From positions 18,443,872-18,507,871 of the forward strand of contig NW_027248277.1 of NCBI RefSeq assembly GCF_041260155.1: 64,000 nucleotides of DNA, given 5' to 3'. This stretch comes from Ptychodera flava. Taxonomy: Eukaryota; Hemichordata; Enteropneusta; Ptychoderidae. Under the pieces are notes generated by a model. The model did not search any database. It was not told where the DNA came from and saw only the letters and a list, made by a program, of their open reading frames with translations. Below, piece after piece: positions 37,982-50,399 of the stretch (position 1 is its first letter; each line of letters begins with the position of its first letter). The translations under genes were made by a program, and so were the position numbers.

Positions 37982-38330
37982 GGTAGAACGCACCTCGGGG
38001 ACAGACATTCGAACTTTCAAACTTATACAATTCTCTTCTGACCTACCACATGTGGGGGTTCATTTGAAAGCTCTTGGTGAAAGAAAACTTTTTACCGGCT
38101 TAGTTTTTCGAAATTCGAAAATTTTTACTTTTCTCCATAGAGTTAACACAGGGATGGCGGCCATTTTGAATTTCTAATATTGGTAAATTTTGGGTAATTT
38201 GTTTGTCTAGTACCAAAATTTGCACGGTGACCTCCTCATTTTTTTTGATTTTGAAAGAGAATGATTGAAAGATTCCTTGAGGAACGTTTGAGCAAAAGTT
38301 TAAGCCTTTCACTTCGAGGTGCATACTACC
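37982..38330. repeat. TTAA-type MITE family 'GGTAG', copy D
   Basis: Ends are GGTAGAACGCACCTCGGGG and GAGGTGCATACTACC followed by TTAA (38331-38334); the left flank TTGA differs from TTAA at one base. About 349 bp, with the complete family interior. Confidence 0.88.
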
Positions 38331-39144
38331 TTAAAATGTTGTTAAATTTTCATTGAATTACCCACCAAGCCTTGGAATCGTGACAAAAGGGAACCAAAAT
38401 CTTTTCAGCTCCCCCTCTTAAGACACAGCAAAACTTTCAAGTCCCTCCTCTACTACCCCTAAAATCTTCGAATCCCCCTGAATTCATCCAGTGCCCCCCT
38501 CCCCCCACCAACTGTTTTTGTCAACGCAGTCTAAGGAATTCCGTCAAATGCTCTGTCAGGCTTAAACAATAAAAAAAAAAACTTTGACATTGAGTGGTCC
38601 TGGGTGGTTCCTATTTCTGCTGACCTTCGAAAAACAATTCTTATGACCGGTTTTACGATCCGCCCACCGCTTTCCTTTTAATGCTCTAGTGAGGATGGAA
38701 AGCCTACCGAAGACAACTGTTTGTTTTATTGTACTGCTTTTTGAAAATCAAATACAACAGACGCAAATCTATTATAGAGTGCCTGTCTATCGGTTTCCAA
38801 CGCAAACACAATAAATATGAGGACAGTCGACAAAAGAGATGAACTTAGCTGTCTTTGGTGACCTTGAATTGAGGTCACAGTTCAACAACCTCTAGGGAGT
38901 GTCCAGTTATGTGGCCCGGGGTTGGCCGCAAAATATTTCCTGTGTATCAGTCAAAATGAGTGAACCCCCTCACACATTGCCCCCCCCCCCACTTACACAT
39001 TGCCCCCCCCAAAAAAAAATTGATGATCCCCTTTTTAGATGAAAAAAAGTCTCTCTCTCTCACCCCCCTCCCCCCTTCCCGGCCCCAATCCCGTTCGATT
39101 GCTTGGATAAGTAATGCTCTAATTTTGAATGATAGCACTGGCCA

Positions 39145-39475
39145 TTACTTGTGCAGAGATGCTCTATTATGAAAATAACATCGGTGGAAAGGTTTTTTTT
39201 GCCAAGATCCTGCCTGCTCTTCTTTCCAGCTTGTATGCACAGTATACTGTCTCAGAAGGTTCGAAAGCTTTTCATCACTTGATGTGCTGCTGCCAATTTC
39301 ACGGATTACAACATCATGATCCTCTTCCTCGGCAAAAAGCTCTGAGTCTGATATGTCACTGTCACTATCTTTCAAAATAATCAGATTCTGTCTCTGAGTT
39401 TCAAAGTGTTTCTGGTTTCTCCAGAGTACATCGCTGGTAACTGTTTTTATTTTCTTCTTCTTTGTTCCCTTCTGT
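39145..39475 (-). pseudogene. Acidic-tail coding segment, tandem copy 1
   Basis: The minus frame reads DSDSDISDSELFAEEEDHDV, then VIREIGSSTSSDEKL and QYTVHTSWKEEQ. Upstream it matches copy 2 through 'SDVLWRNQKHFETQRQ'. The family is unknown. The same segment recurs in each tandem unit, and the most conserved part is the Ser/Asp/Glu-rich stretch. The C-terminus runs on past the position where copy 2 stops. Confidence 0.45.
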
Positions 39476-39496
39476 TGACAGATTGTGATGAATTAA

Positions 39497-39733
39497 AGGG
39501 ATATAGTCGTCGGAACTGCGCCTGTGCGACTTTCTTGTTTACAAACAATGTATTTTGTGCACGATAGCAAGATGCACCTCATCATCATAGCTGCAACATT
39601 TAAATTATACGATGATAGATTACGACAGACACGTTTAACTGTCGTCAATCACCACAGCGCCTTGGACACATTGTTGCCATGGGTCGTATGGGTCCCATAC
39701 GACCTTTGAGTGCAGTTCCGACGACTATATCCT
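39497..39733. repeat. TTAA-flanked MITE, 237 bp, with empty sites in sister units
   Basis: TTAA at 39493-39496 and 39734-39737. Ends are AGGGATATAGTCGTCGGAAC and GTTCCGACGACTATATCCT. Sister tandem units have the uninterrupted site ('gacgaattaagaatttgac' near 40806 and 'gatgaattaagtattcgac' near 41880). The same family is at 61348-61594. Confidence 0.93.
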
Positions 39734-40484
39734 TTAAGTATTTGTTCAGACTGACGCCGTTTCTGAAAATTTAACTTTTGAAATTTCTTTTTGCTTATAA
39801 GGAATTCTGTCAAATTTTCTGTCATGCTTGAAAAATAAATAAAAGAACCCCTTTGACATTGAGTGTTCCTAGGTGGTTCCCTTCAGCTGACCTTCGATTA
39901 ACGATTTCTACGACCGGTTTTACGATCCGCTCACTCTCAGTGCGTACTAGACCCTTCCTTTTCGTACTCTGCTTAAGATTCAAAACCTACCGAAGATAAG
40001 TCTTTGTTTTGTTACACTGATTTTTGAACATCAAATACAACAGAGGCAAATCTATTATAGAGTGGCTGTCTATCGGTTTCCCAGGCAACCACAATGAATA
40101 CGGGCTGTCGTTCGTGACCCTGAATTTCGGTCACAGTTCAACACCCTAGAGTGAACGGCTTATTTGGTTAAACACGATAAATATGGCGACAGTCAACAAA
40201 AGAGATGAACTCAGACAGCTCTCTCTGATGACCTTAAATGAGATCACAGTTCCAAACCTTTAAGCAAGAGTCTAATTATGTCGCGGCCGGTGGGGGGGCA
40301 AGTTCTTCCTCTGCATCAGTCAAAATAAGTGAACTCCCTTACCCATTGCCCCCGATGACCCCCTTTTTAGATGACAAAACTTTTATGGCCCTTCCCCCCA
40401 CCCCGAGTTTGAGTAAGTAATGCTCCAATTTTAAATGATAGCACTGGCCAGTACCGATGCACAGATACAATATTGTGAATAACA

Positions 40485-40844
40485 TCAGTTGAAAGGGATT
40501 CTTTGGCCAAGATCCTGCTCTTCTTCTGAACTTGTATGCACAGTATACTGTGTCTCAGAAGGTTTCAAAAGTTCTTCATCATTTGTGCTGCTGCCAATTT
40601 CATAGATTACAACATCATCATTCTCTTCCTCGGCAAAGAGCTCTGAGTCTGATATGTCACTGTCACTATCTATATTTTGAACAGTTTCTAAATTATTTAT
40701 GATCTTTCTCTGAGTTTCCAAGTTTTTCTGGTTTCTCCAGAGTACATCACTGGTAACTGTTTTTAATTTTCTTCTTCTTTGTTCCCTTTTGTTGACAGAT
40801 TGTGACGAATTAAGAATTTGACTTGACTGACGCCCTATCCACAA
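40485..40844 (-). CDS. Hypothetical 119-codon acidic-tailed protein or exon, tandem copy 2
   Basis: The best-preserved copy: basic start (NKREQRRRKLK), then VTSDVLWRNQKNLETQRK, an acidic block DSDSDISDSELFAEEENDD, VVIYEIGSS, and a tail QYTVHTSSEEEQDLGQRIP followed by FN and stop. The initiating Met may not be the natural start, and the segment could be a terminal exon. The conserved segment in three units suggests it once encoded protein. I do not recognise the family; a transposase-derived or nuclear regulatory protein is possible. Confidence 0.4.
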   Translation of the reverse strand: MWIGRQSSQILNSSQSVNKREQRRRKLKTVTSDVLWRNQKNLETQRKIINNLETVQNIDSDSDISDSELFAEEENDDVVIYEIGSSTNDEELLKPSETQYTVHTSSEEEQDLGQRIPFN

Positions 40845-41554
40845 ATTTAACTTTTGGATTCGTCGAATGTACTGTCAGGTTTAAATTTAAAACAAAACAT
40901 GAACAGTGAATGGTCCTGGCCAGTTTCTACAACTGCTGACCTTTGGCTAACAATTCTCCCACCTGGGTTTACGATCCGCAAACTTTGTGCGTACAATTCC
41001 CTTCCCTTTCATACGCTGCTTACGATTCAAAGCCTACGGAAGATAATTGTGTGTTTTGTTACACCGCTTTTTGAAAATCAAATACAACAGACGCAATTCT
41101 ATTATAGAGTGACTGTCAATGGGTTTCCAACGCAAACACTATAAACAAAATAGATGAACTTAGAGGGTTGTCTCTCGTGACCCTGAATTTCGGTCACAGT
41201 TCAACACCCTAGAGGGAACGTCCAGTTATGTTTAACACGACAGATATGGGACAGTCGACAAAAGAGATGAACTCAGAGAGCTGTCCCTGGTGACCTTACA
41301 TTGAGGTCACAGTTCAACACCCTTAAGCAAGAGTCCAGTTATAACGCGGCCGGTGGGCGGGCAAGTTCTTCTTGTACATCAGTCAAAATATGTGAACTCC
41401 TGTAGCCATTGCCCCCTAACTCGATGATCCCCCCTTTTTAGATGACAAAAATTTCATGATCCCTCCCCATTCCCGCCCCAGTGCTTGAGTAAGTAATGCT
41501 CCAATTTTGCATCATAGCACCGGCCATTACCGGTGTAAAGATACAATATTATAA

Positions 41555-41990
41555 ATGTAACATCAGTGGAAAGGGATTTTTTGCCAAGATCCTACTCTTC
41601 TTCCGAATTTGTATACAGAGTATACTGTGTCTCGAAAGTTTCAAAAGTTTTTTCCTGCTGCCAATGTCATGGATTACAACATCATCATCGTCTTCCTCAG
41701 CAAAAAGCTCTGAGTCACTGTCACTCTATGTCACTCTATGTCACTGTCACTATCTGTGTTTTGAACAGTTTCCAAATACTTTATAATCTTTCTCTGAGTT
41801 TCAAGGCATGGTTTCTTCTGAGTACATCACAGGTAGCTGCTCTTATTTCTTCTGTGTTCCCTTTTGTTGACAGTTTGCGATGAATTAAGTATTCGACTTG
41901 ACTGACGCCGTATCTGCAAATTTAACTTTAGAATTATCATTTTGGTTATTTGGAATTCCGTCGCCCGACAAAACATTGACATTGAGTTGT
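41555..41990 (-). pseudogene. Acidic-tail coding segment, tandem copy 3 (decayed)
   Basis: Reads as the same segment with breaks: NSSQTVNKREHRR at the start, then SELFAEEDDDDVVIHDIG. A small internal repeat ('tgtcactctatgtcactcta') interrupts the acidic block. Not a working gene. Confidence 0.4.
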
Positions 41991-42382
41991 CCTGGGTGGT
42001 TCCTACTACTGCTGACATTCAGCTAACAATTCTCCCACTTGGTTTTACAATACGCACATTCTGTGCATACAGACCCCGTCCTTTTTATGCTCCTATCAGA
42101 ATGGACAGCCTACAGAAGATGTCTGTTTTTGTCTCACCGCTTTTTGAACATCAAATACAACAGATGCATATATATTATAGAGTGTCTATTATACAGTTTG
42201 TGTTTATCGGTTTCCCACGCAAACACAATAAACATGGGGACAGTCGACAAAGAAGATGAACTTGGAGAGCTGTCCCCGGTGACCTTGAATTGCGATCACA
42301 GTTCAACACCCTCAAGGAAGCGTCCCAGTATGTGGCGCAGTGGTTGGCCGGCAAATTATTCCCTTACCAAATCACCCCCCCA

Positions 42383-42424
42383 AAAAAAAACAAAAACAAA
42401 AACAAAAACAAAAACAAAACAAAA
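42383..42424. repeat. (CAAAAA)n microsatellite
   Basis: Hexamer-type CAAAAA repeat inside tandem unit 4, next to a C-rich tract. Confidence 0.9.
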
Positions 42425-42522
42425 CTGATGAATGCCCTCCTTGTAAGATGAGAAAACTTTCATGACCCGGGCCCTGCCCAAGTGCTTGTGTAAGTATAAA
42501 TTCAACTTTCAATGATAATACC

Positions 42523-42710
42523 CACAGGCGCTCCTTAGCTTGGTAGTCTGCTAAGTAGATCGATTTTCGGATCGATCTATTGATCCCGTAGTCGATATGC
42601 CCACCACTGCCACATTTAGGTTGCAGTGGCGGGCATATCGACTACGGGATCAATACATCGATCCGAAAATCGATCTACTTAGCAGACTACCCAGCTAAGG
42701 AGCGCCTGTG
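42523..42710. repeat. hAT-like MITE, 188-bp near-perfect hairpin with 8-bp target duplication
   Basis: ATAATACC occurs at 42515-42522 and 42711-42718. The element starts CACAGGCGCTCCTTAGCT and ends with its reverse complement, and the arms pair for about 85 bp with few mismatches. Sister units have the empty site (for example 'aatgatagcactggcc' at 40434). An 8-bp duplication is typical of hAT transposition. Confidence 0.92.
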
Positions 42711-42845
42711 ATAATACCGGTCATTATCGGTGCACAGATACAATATAACATCAGTGGAAAAGAGATTTTTTCCAAGATCCTGCTCTTCTTCTGAACTTAT
42801 ATGCAACAGTATAGCATGTCTCGGAAGGTTCAAAAGTCTAGAATT

Positions 42846-44190
42846 TGTTCAGTGTTTGTACATATTGTATACTACTCAACAAATGACACCCTAGATAACC
42901 ATTTCCATGATCCCTTTTTGGACCACACCCCCTGGTATTTCGATCTGTTGATATACGTCTACTAGGTTGATTGAAGACTATACATCATTCGACCACATTT
43001 CCACCGGACCACACTTCAAACAGAAATTGTGCATTTTCACATAGGTGCATTTTTTCATAGGAAAATATTGCATTGGGAATTTCCTCATATTAATAAAATT
43101 GCCAGGATACTTAGGAAGGCCATGAAGGGTTCAAATAGCCAATGTAATACAGGCCCTAGATACCCATCGCTAAAGGAGAAGCAAAGTGAGCTATGGTAAA
43201 AGTGTTTGATCAAGGAGATGCATCATAGTGGAATACTCTGGCCACAATACCATAATGCTACCTGAATCGAAGGCTGTGGATACTATATAGTATAGACATT
43301 GTTACGGAGGTCATCTACTTTGATGTCAAATAAGAATAAAATCTGGACTTGTTACTTTTCGCACGATAACTCTAGAATTTTCTAAACAATGCCAATGCCA
43401 TATATCGGTTTCCCACGCAAACACAATAAATGTGAGAATGGTCAACAAAAGAGATGGCCTTACAGAGTTTTCTCTTGTGACCTGAATTGGATTTCGGTCA
43501 CAGTTCAACACCCTAGGGAGTCACCCAGGCTATGTTGAGGTGATTTTTCTCAAGGGAAAACTGATATAGTTTAAATTTGAGCGGAGTGATATGTCGAACA
43601 GACAGATCCTGGGTTCTGTAGGAGCGTATTTGGGTGATGACTAATTTAATCATCATGCCACTTTCAATGGTATTTCCATTTATTTTCATATAAAATATTT
43701 CGGTTTATTTGGCATCTACAACGAAGGAATTACGTTAGTCGCCAGCCAGCTTTAATTATTGACGGCCCCTTAAGATGTCATATTTGCAATAACCCGCAAG
43801 ATGCGTCCATCCCCAGTCTCTCTTCTTCACGGGACTGTGGTTTGTTAGCAGTCCTGCCCTATCCCAGGGAATGGTAAATAACCCCTGCAGGTCATTCGCA
43901 CATTAGAACTGCACATGCGCACAGGTAACGTATTTCTACTTGGCTACCGACAGTACGGATCTTCGAAGTATAACCTCAATAATTCTGGCCATTAGAAAAT
44001 AAGTGCGTCACGACAAACGAATCTCGACTGCCTAGCAGAATACGGCTGATTAATACGACTAAAGAACTTCGAGGGTCGAAATTCACCGGCTTTCAATATG
44101 GCAACTTTATTTACAATTGCGTAGGGAGGGGAGGGGAAACTCCCTGTTTTTGTTAACTTTGAAAGTGGCGTCCTTACCCGGGGACACTGC
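42846..44190. other. No gene seen
   Basis: A short echo of the tandem unit ('ggtttcccacgcaaacacaa', 'gtcaacaaaagagatg', 'cggtcacagttcaacaccct') lies at about 43407-43515. Otherwise there are no frames with content. Confidence 0.5.
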
Positions 44191-44199
44191 TTATAATCA

Positions 44200-44600
44200 T
44201 AATCATAACTTTATTTCTTATTTAGTGCATTTCATATTTAGATACCTCAACGTGCTTTGCATTAAAAGATGAAATGTATAATAAAAGTATCGACTTCAAA
44301 TTTCGTGGAATGGTTTGGAATGGAACTGAATGAAAAAAAAATTGATCCACCTATGACTTAAAAAAGAAGTTTGTTCTCTCGACTTCAGAACTTTCAAGTA
44401 TCTGAAGTGCGCTTGACGTAATAAGTTCCACAAACGAGGTGAACAAATTGAAAAGGCTCCATCAGAGTGTCTCTGTGAGAATGTGCTTGATGACTGATGG
44501 GTTTCTACCCCATGTAAAAACGTACGAAATCATCTTGGAGCAAAAAGGCTGTCACTGTGCAAGGAGAAGCGCCTTGCTTCTGTCAATGGCCATTGTGCGC
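44200..44600. repeat. Interspersed repeat shared with 50580-50960, copy 1
   Basis: Begins 'aatcataactttatttctta', has 'tcaacgtgctttgcattaaa' and later 'gttccacaaacgaggtgaac' and 'aaattgaaaaggctcc'. The order and spacing match the copy at 50580. It is a SINE-like dispersed repeat without a recognised promoter. Confidence 0.65.
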
Positions 44601-45100
44601 GAGATAAAACGTATACCGGCGCGCATACCTTGCCTTTCAAATCGTATGCAGGGGTTTATACCGGACGTTAATCCAGGCGACTGCCTGTCTAGCTATACAC
44701 ATGCTATAACATGCTAGAGTAAAATTGTAAAGCATAGAAATATTGTCTGATTGTGTGCCTTGACATCATGCCCATTTAATGATGCGCGCGGTGACCTTGC
44801 GCTATCCCTAGTTCACCATGACATGCTTACGGAACGTTTTATCTGCTGTTATTGTACCTGTTGAGATAATGATGGACAAAATGTGAAAGAGTCGAGCAAG
44901 CGTGAACTTAGTTTGTTACCTTGACTTCACAAAACAAACAGCCTTGTCCAAATAAACATCACCAGTAAGAAAAGGTCTAACATCCAATTAAATTGTCCGT
45001 TCTTGTTGTCATAGGTGACATATTGTGTCTATATGAGGCTGCGTTGGACCAAATACTGATCATATCGCTGCTTGCAACAGACTGAACAACACTAATCGCA

Positions 45101-45115
45101 ATGTCTTTTCGGTAA

Positions 45116-45175
<60 letters not shown>

Positions 45176-46362
45176 CGCGCTTTTTTGGGGGGCAGACTTA
45201 CCGCAGAAATTCTCACGGCTGACAGTTTTACAGGCATCATGATGGGACTCTTATAACGTTGTAACAACAAGCTGTCAGCTTCGGCCGACCTGGTGATTAT
45301 CAGTAACCAACGCAATTTTGCAATATTAAGTAAAATGATAGCGAGTTCAAATCTCTGTTCAAATGGCGAGGGCGTCGAACCGGTAAGCTACGAAGACGAG
45401 TATGCTGGAATTTGTCTGGAATAATAACCAAGTGAATTATGCTGTCTTGTTACAGAGCTCTCAGAGTTATTATCGGCATTGCCGTTGTCCTTCTGTGCCT
45501 ACAGCAAACAGCTGCTCAAGGTAAGTGCCTACTTCTGAAATTTCATTTCGCCCCGACAGTGAAGATGGCAGACATGTACACTCTGGCGTACTGTCTAGAT
45601 ATTTGTGTAAATCGCCGGTGATTTTGGTTATGTGTCATTCGGTGGTTTGATCACGTTCTCCTGATTTGCTCCCTGTCTTTTCCTTGAATATGGCATATCA
45701 ATGTTCTCTGTAGACGCCGTTGTTGTCGTCTTCACGATTTTGAACAATATCCTTGATTATATTACCATGCCCTGCCTGCCGCATTTTGATTGGTCGAGCT
45801 GAACCACGTGACTGACCACAAATACACAGTAATGGTCTGCTTATATGCCCGTGAATATAAATAATAAGATTAACAACTCAAAGTATCGTAACTTTACAGC
45901 TCAAACGTAAATCATAATCAATTACAAAATAAAATGGAGCACTTGTGGGCCTAGTTGAGATACTTTTTTCTGAAAATATTTCCAGATTTGCCAACATTTT
46001 ACAGCGCGCGTAACAGTGCGTCGCGTGTTTCTCAGTTCTGGGGCCCAGTTGTCGTTCGCTCCTGAAATTTTCGGAAATTTTGACGGTTTTCTTGGGTTCG
46101 CTGATAATATAATGGAAATAACAGACTCCGCTCTGACCATTAACGTTTATTTGTGGGCGCGGGCTCGAGGAAAGCCAAATTAACGGGCTCGGCAAGCCTC
46201 GCGCATTAATTTTTGGCTTTCCTCTCGCCCTTGCCCACAAATAAACGTTAATGGTCAGCGCGCCGCCAGTTATTTCTATAGTATAATACTAGCCCACACA
46301 TTTGTACCATTTATTTGCTCACGTGTTTACACACGTGAGCATATGTCGCAGCGACGTCTGTG

Positions 46363-46403
<41 letters not shown>

Positions 46404-48193
46404 GTCCGTCTCTGTGTCTGTTGGTCCAATATCTCATAAACGGCTTCACGGTCAGATCAGAATCAGAATCAAATCTAGTACATATATTCAGTTAGCAAAT
46501 GGCAAGAATTGATTAGTTTTTGGTGGGTGTGGCTTGCATAACTTTTGCTCATTTGCATAATTAATGATTTTAGAAAAACGGATATATATTAAAAATGACT
46601 TCACACAATTTGATGAGATTTGCTACAAATGTTGATCACACCAAGATATATCAGCAGTGGGAACCATTAAGGGGTAACATGAAAGATAAATGCTAATTTG
46701 CATATTTAATGAACTTTCCTAAGTAGGGATATATGTCTGATTTGACTCGATCAAAATTAACCAAACTTGGTATGTATATTAAAGATACTATGATTTAACA
46801 TTATTTGAATTCCTAACTTGCATATTCCATGAACTTTGTTAATTAGGAATATATATTTGAAATGACTGGACCAAAGTTGATGAAACTTGCTACATGTATT
46901 GAAGCCACCATGATACAACATTTTTGAAAGTCATTAAGCATTTTTACTTCAGCCAATTCCGAATTTGCATATTTGATGAACTTTCCCAATTAGGGATATA
47001 TATCTGAATTTACTTTATTGTAGTTGTTGAAACTTGCTATATACATCAAAGATACTGTGATATAACATTATTGAAAGTCAAAAGACATTTTTACTTCAGC
47101 CAAAACCTAATTTGAATATTAAATGAACTTTCATAATTAGGGATATATATCTGAATTGACTTGATCAAAATTGATGAAACTTACTATGTACATTAAAGAC
47201 ACTATAATACAATATAATTGAAAAACATTAAGCATTTTCTCTTCAGCCAATTCCTAATTTGCATATTTAATGATCTTTCCTAATTAGAGATATATGTCTG
47301 TATTGACTTGACCAAAGTTGACAAAATTTGCTACACATATTGCAGATACCATGATACAACATTATTGACAATCATTAAGCATTTTTTACCTAAGCCAATT
47401 CCTAATTTACATATTCAATGAACTTTGCTTATGAGGGATATATACTGGGATTTACTTGATCAAAGTTGGCAAAACATGCTATGTACATTGATGATTATAC
47501 CAGGTACTAGGTCAAAACAATATCGAAAGTCATTTCACATTTTCATGCCAGCTAATTTATAATTTGCATATCTAATGAGCATTCACAGCTCGGCATATAT
47601 GGCTTGAAGAGCTTGGCCAACGGTAATTACACTTGCTATATAAAGTGGTGATACAATGATAGCAGTCAAATAACTTTAATATTTTTATTTCAGCTAATTA
47701 CATATTTGTATACTTCATGACCTTCTAGAATTCATCGGCGGTGATTATTGTTCATTATGTTGATCATGATAATTTCAATGAAGTTGCAAACATGTGGCAA
47801 AGCTTCAAATTTACACATAACTTCAATATATAATGAAACACGTGAGCATTTTCAGTTCATATCTGTTTTTTTCTTGTCGTAATGGTCTATTTAGACTCGG
47901 TACAAGTCTGAGAATAAAACTGTGTTTGGAAATTCAATGTAAAGAGTTGTCGCATTTTCGCCAGGTGTTTCAAAATGTGACTTATATCTGTCGCGTTTAC
48001 TGTGTACATTCGCAGACGCCACGCGTCAACAAAATTCCGTGAAGACGGTTTTTTTATCGCATGATATGACAGCAATCCCGCCTAAAGCGTTTCATATAAA
48101 TAGTACTATGCGAAACAACCCGGGGAAACTACTTTATTAAACTCACCTACTTCAACCTAATCTACTACATGTGGTGACGTTGAATACACAATA

Positions 48194-48257
<64 letters not shown>

Positions 48258-48369
48258 GTATGTCTGTGTGTCTGTGTGTCTGTGTCTGTAAGTCTGTCTG
48301 AGTGTGTCTGTGTGTGTCTGCGTAAATGTAAAATATACATATATCAATGTTCATATGAATATATAAATG

Positions 48370-48408
<39 letters not shown>

Positions 48409-50316
48409 TACATATGTGTAATATCAATTATGTAATATTTCACAAATATGTGTGTATATGTTTTCACATTGTTAGGTGTAGAAAACGAACAAAAGGTGAA
48501 CTCAGCAGTTTCCGTGTAAAACGAAATTTATTACCAAAAATAAACCAATTGCCAAGTCAAGGGATAGAATACAAACTGAAAGTGTACAGGCTACTTATCT
48601 CAGCTAGGAGGGCAAAGCTCCAGTCTCAGAGTTGTAACAGTCAGTCGGATGAATGAACAGTCGATTGGCTTGCAGGCTTGAAGTTGCACAAAATCCACAG
48701 TATTAATCCAGAGTGGCAGTGAAGGTCTTGAAAAGTCTTGAAATTAATACTGCTGGAGTTTCCAAAGACTTGAAGTAACACACAAGAGACACGATCCCAA
48801 AATGTCTGCCTGCAAGCTGTGCACGTCCCTATTTATACACATGTGCTTACATAAGAGCATATAAGAACAATCTAGAACTTTTATTGACATGCTAATTACT
48901 GTTATAAAATTATCTCTCTTACACAACTAATTAAATTCCAGAACATTCCAAACACCACTAATTGAATTCCAGGTTGTGAGGTCGTTAAGGGCAGTGACCT
49001 TGAGAATGTTCCAGATTAATTAATTCTGGTCATGATGAGTGTGGGGGAAAATGGCCTACATAGCAACCTGTTGATATCTTTCATTATTGCTTTGATCACG
49101 AACAAACAATAACGTTTTGTACATTTTGTTGCATCGACAGCTGTTTTCATTGAAACCTTCAAGGTTGCGAGTGCTCCGGCTATTACGTACACGCCGCTCA
49201 GCTCAGAAACCATAACAGTTCATCTCACATTGAGAGAAACAGCCGACGTTGTGGATTCTCTGACCGCCGTACAGTTGTTTTTCGCTGACTCATCAGACTG
49301 TGACCAAGCCTCCATTGAATCCAATCCAGTGGACGCCAGCCCTACCTCTGGCTCTTTCCCCGTTTCGCTTACTAAAAATGATAAGACAGTAGTCGCTTGT
49401 GAAGCAAGCTTACAACCAGACCAAGGAAACTGTGCTGACTACGGCTTTTTATGTGCTGATATCACGGTGACGTCATCCCCAGCGAGTGCAGGCGATCACA
49501 GCAAGAGCATCGAGCTTACCTCTTCAAAGGGCGGTGAGCTTAACTGTACAGGTAATACCCGTATGTGTGAATGTAGACCATTGTGGAAGTGCGTTAAATT
49601 TCAGTTCAGATTATTATTTAATCAATGATGAAATTCAACTACTGCAAGATGCGAGGTAAATTAGTATTCATGTGAGCAAATCATATTTCATGAGCATTGT
49701 TTGGCATTTAAAGTTAATGTCTTTATTATTCATGAATGCGGAATATTAACAATGATTATTTTTATTTATTTATTTATTTATTTGCTTGTTTATTTATCAA
49801 CTATTCTCTATAACTTCCTAGGTTTTATACAATGAACCTCTTTTCATGAAGGTCGAAACACACCAAAAACAAATTTAAAAATGGAAATAATAGTAATCAG
49901 AAAGACATATAACAAGAAAATATACAATTGGACTTATTAAAATATATGACGTGCACAGACAATGCTAAAAAGAATAAAACAAAACAAGAATGACAAAGAC
50001 AGGTATTTTTAAAACTGAATATGGAAAACGGGTAACCGTGCATGCCTATCGGCTGAGCCCCTATTGTTTTTTCTTTCTTATACCGTTTTCTTTTCCTTCT
50101 TTTCTTTGCCGACCTTTATCTGGAAAATTACTGAATTTGGTCCATAGCACGCATGCCTTTCTTTTAATTTGCTAATAAAATCGCTAGCGGTCACATGACC
50201 ATGGCCAATATTGGATTCTTGAAAAAGCAATTGCTTGTAAACATGAAAGGTACAACAAGTTGCCGTTCATGTTTACAAGCAGTTGCTTCTTCAAGTTTGC
50301 ACACCATTGCACTTGA

Positions 50317-50399
<83 letters not shown>

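Larger units (their letters stand above)
38528..42845. repeat. Four diverged tandem units of about 1 kb
   Basis: Units start near 38528, 39795, 40856 and 41946. Each holds in order 'ttgacattgagtggtcctgg', 'ggttttacgatccgc', 'aatacaacagacgcaaatct', 'ggtttcc.acgcaaacacaa', 'gacagtcgacaaaagagatg', 'aggtcacagttcaacaccct', a C-rich tract, 'aagtaatgctccaatttt', and then a coding-like minus-strand segment. Units 1-2 and 4 carry separate MITE insertions. Confidence 0.88.

Noticed and set aside
45439-45621. Single-exon start MLSCYRALRV for the plus-strand secreted protein
   Set aside because: Possible, but the 'cttgttacag' inside it works as an acceptor, an upstream 11-nt exon fits in phase, and the paralogue has the same split first exon; kept only as an alternative.
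48152-48656. Frames across the TA, GTCT and AC tracts
   Set aside because: Simple-sequence translation (YIYI, SVSVSL, HTHT).
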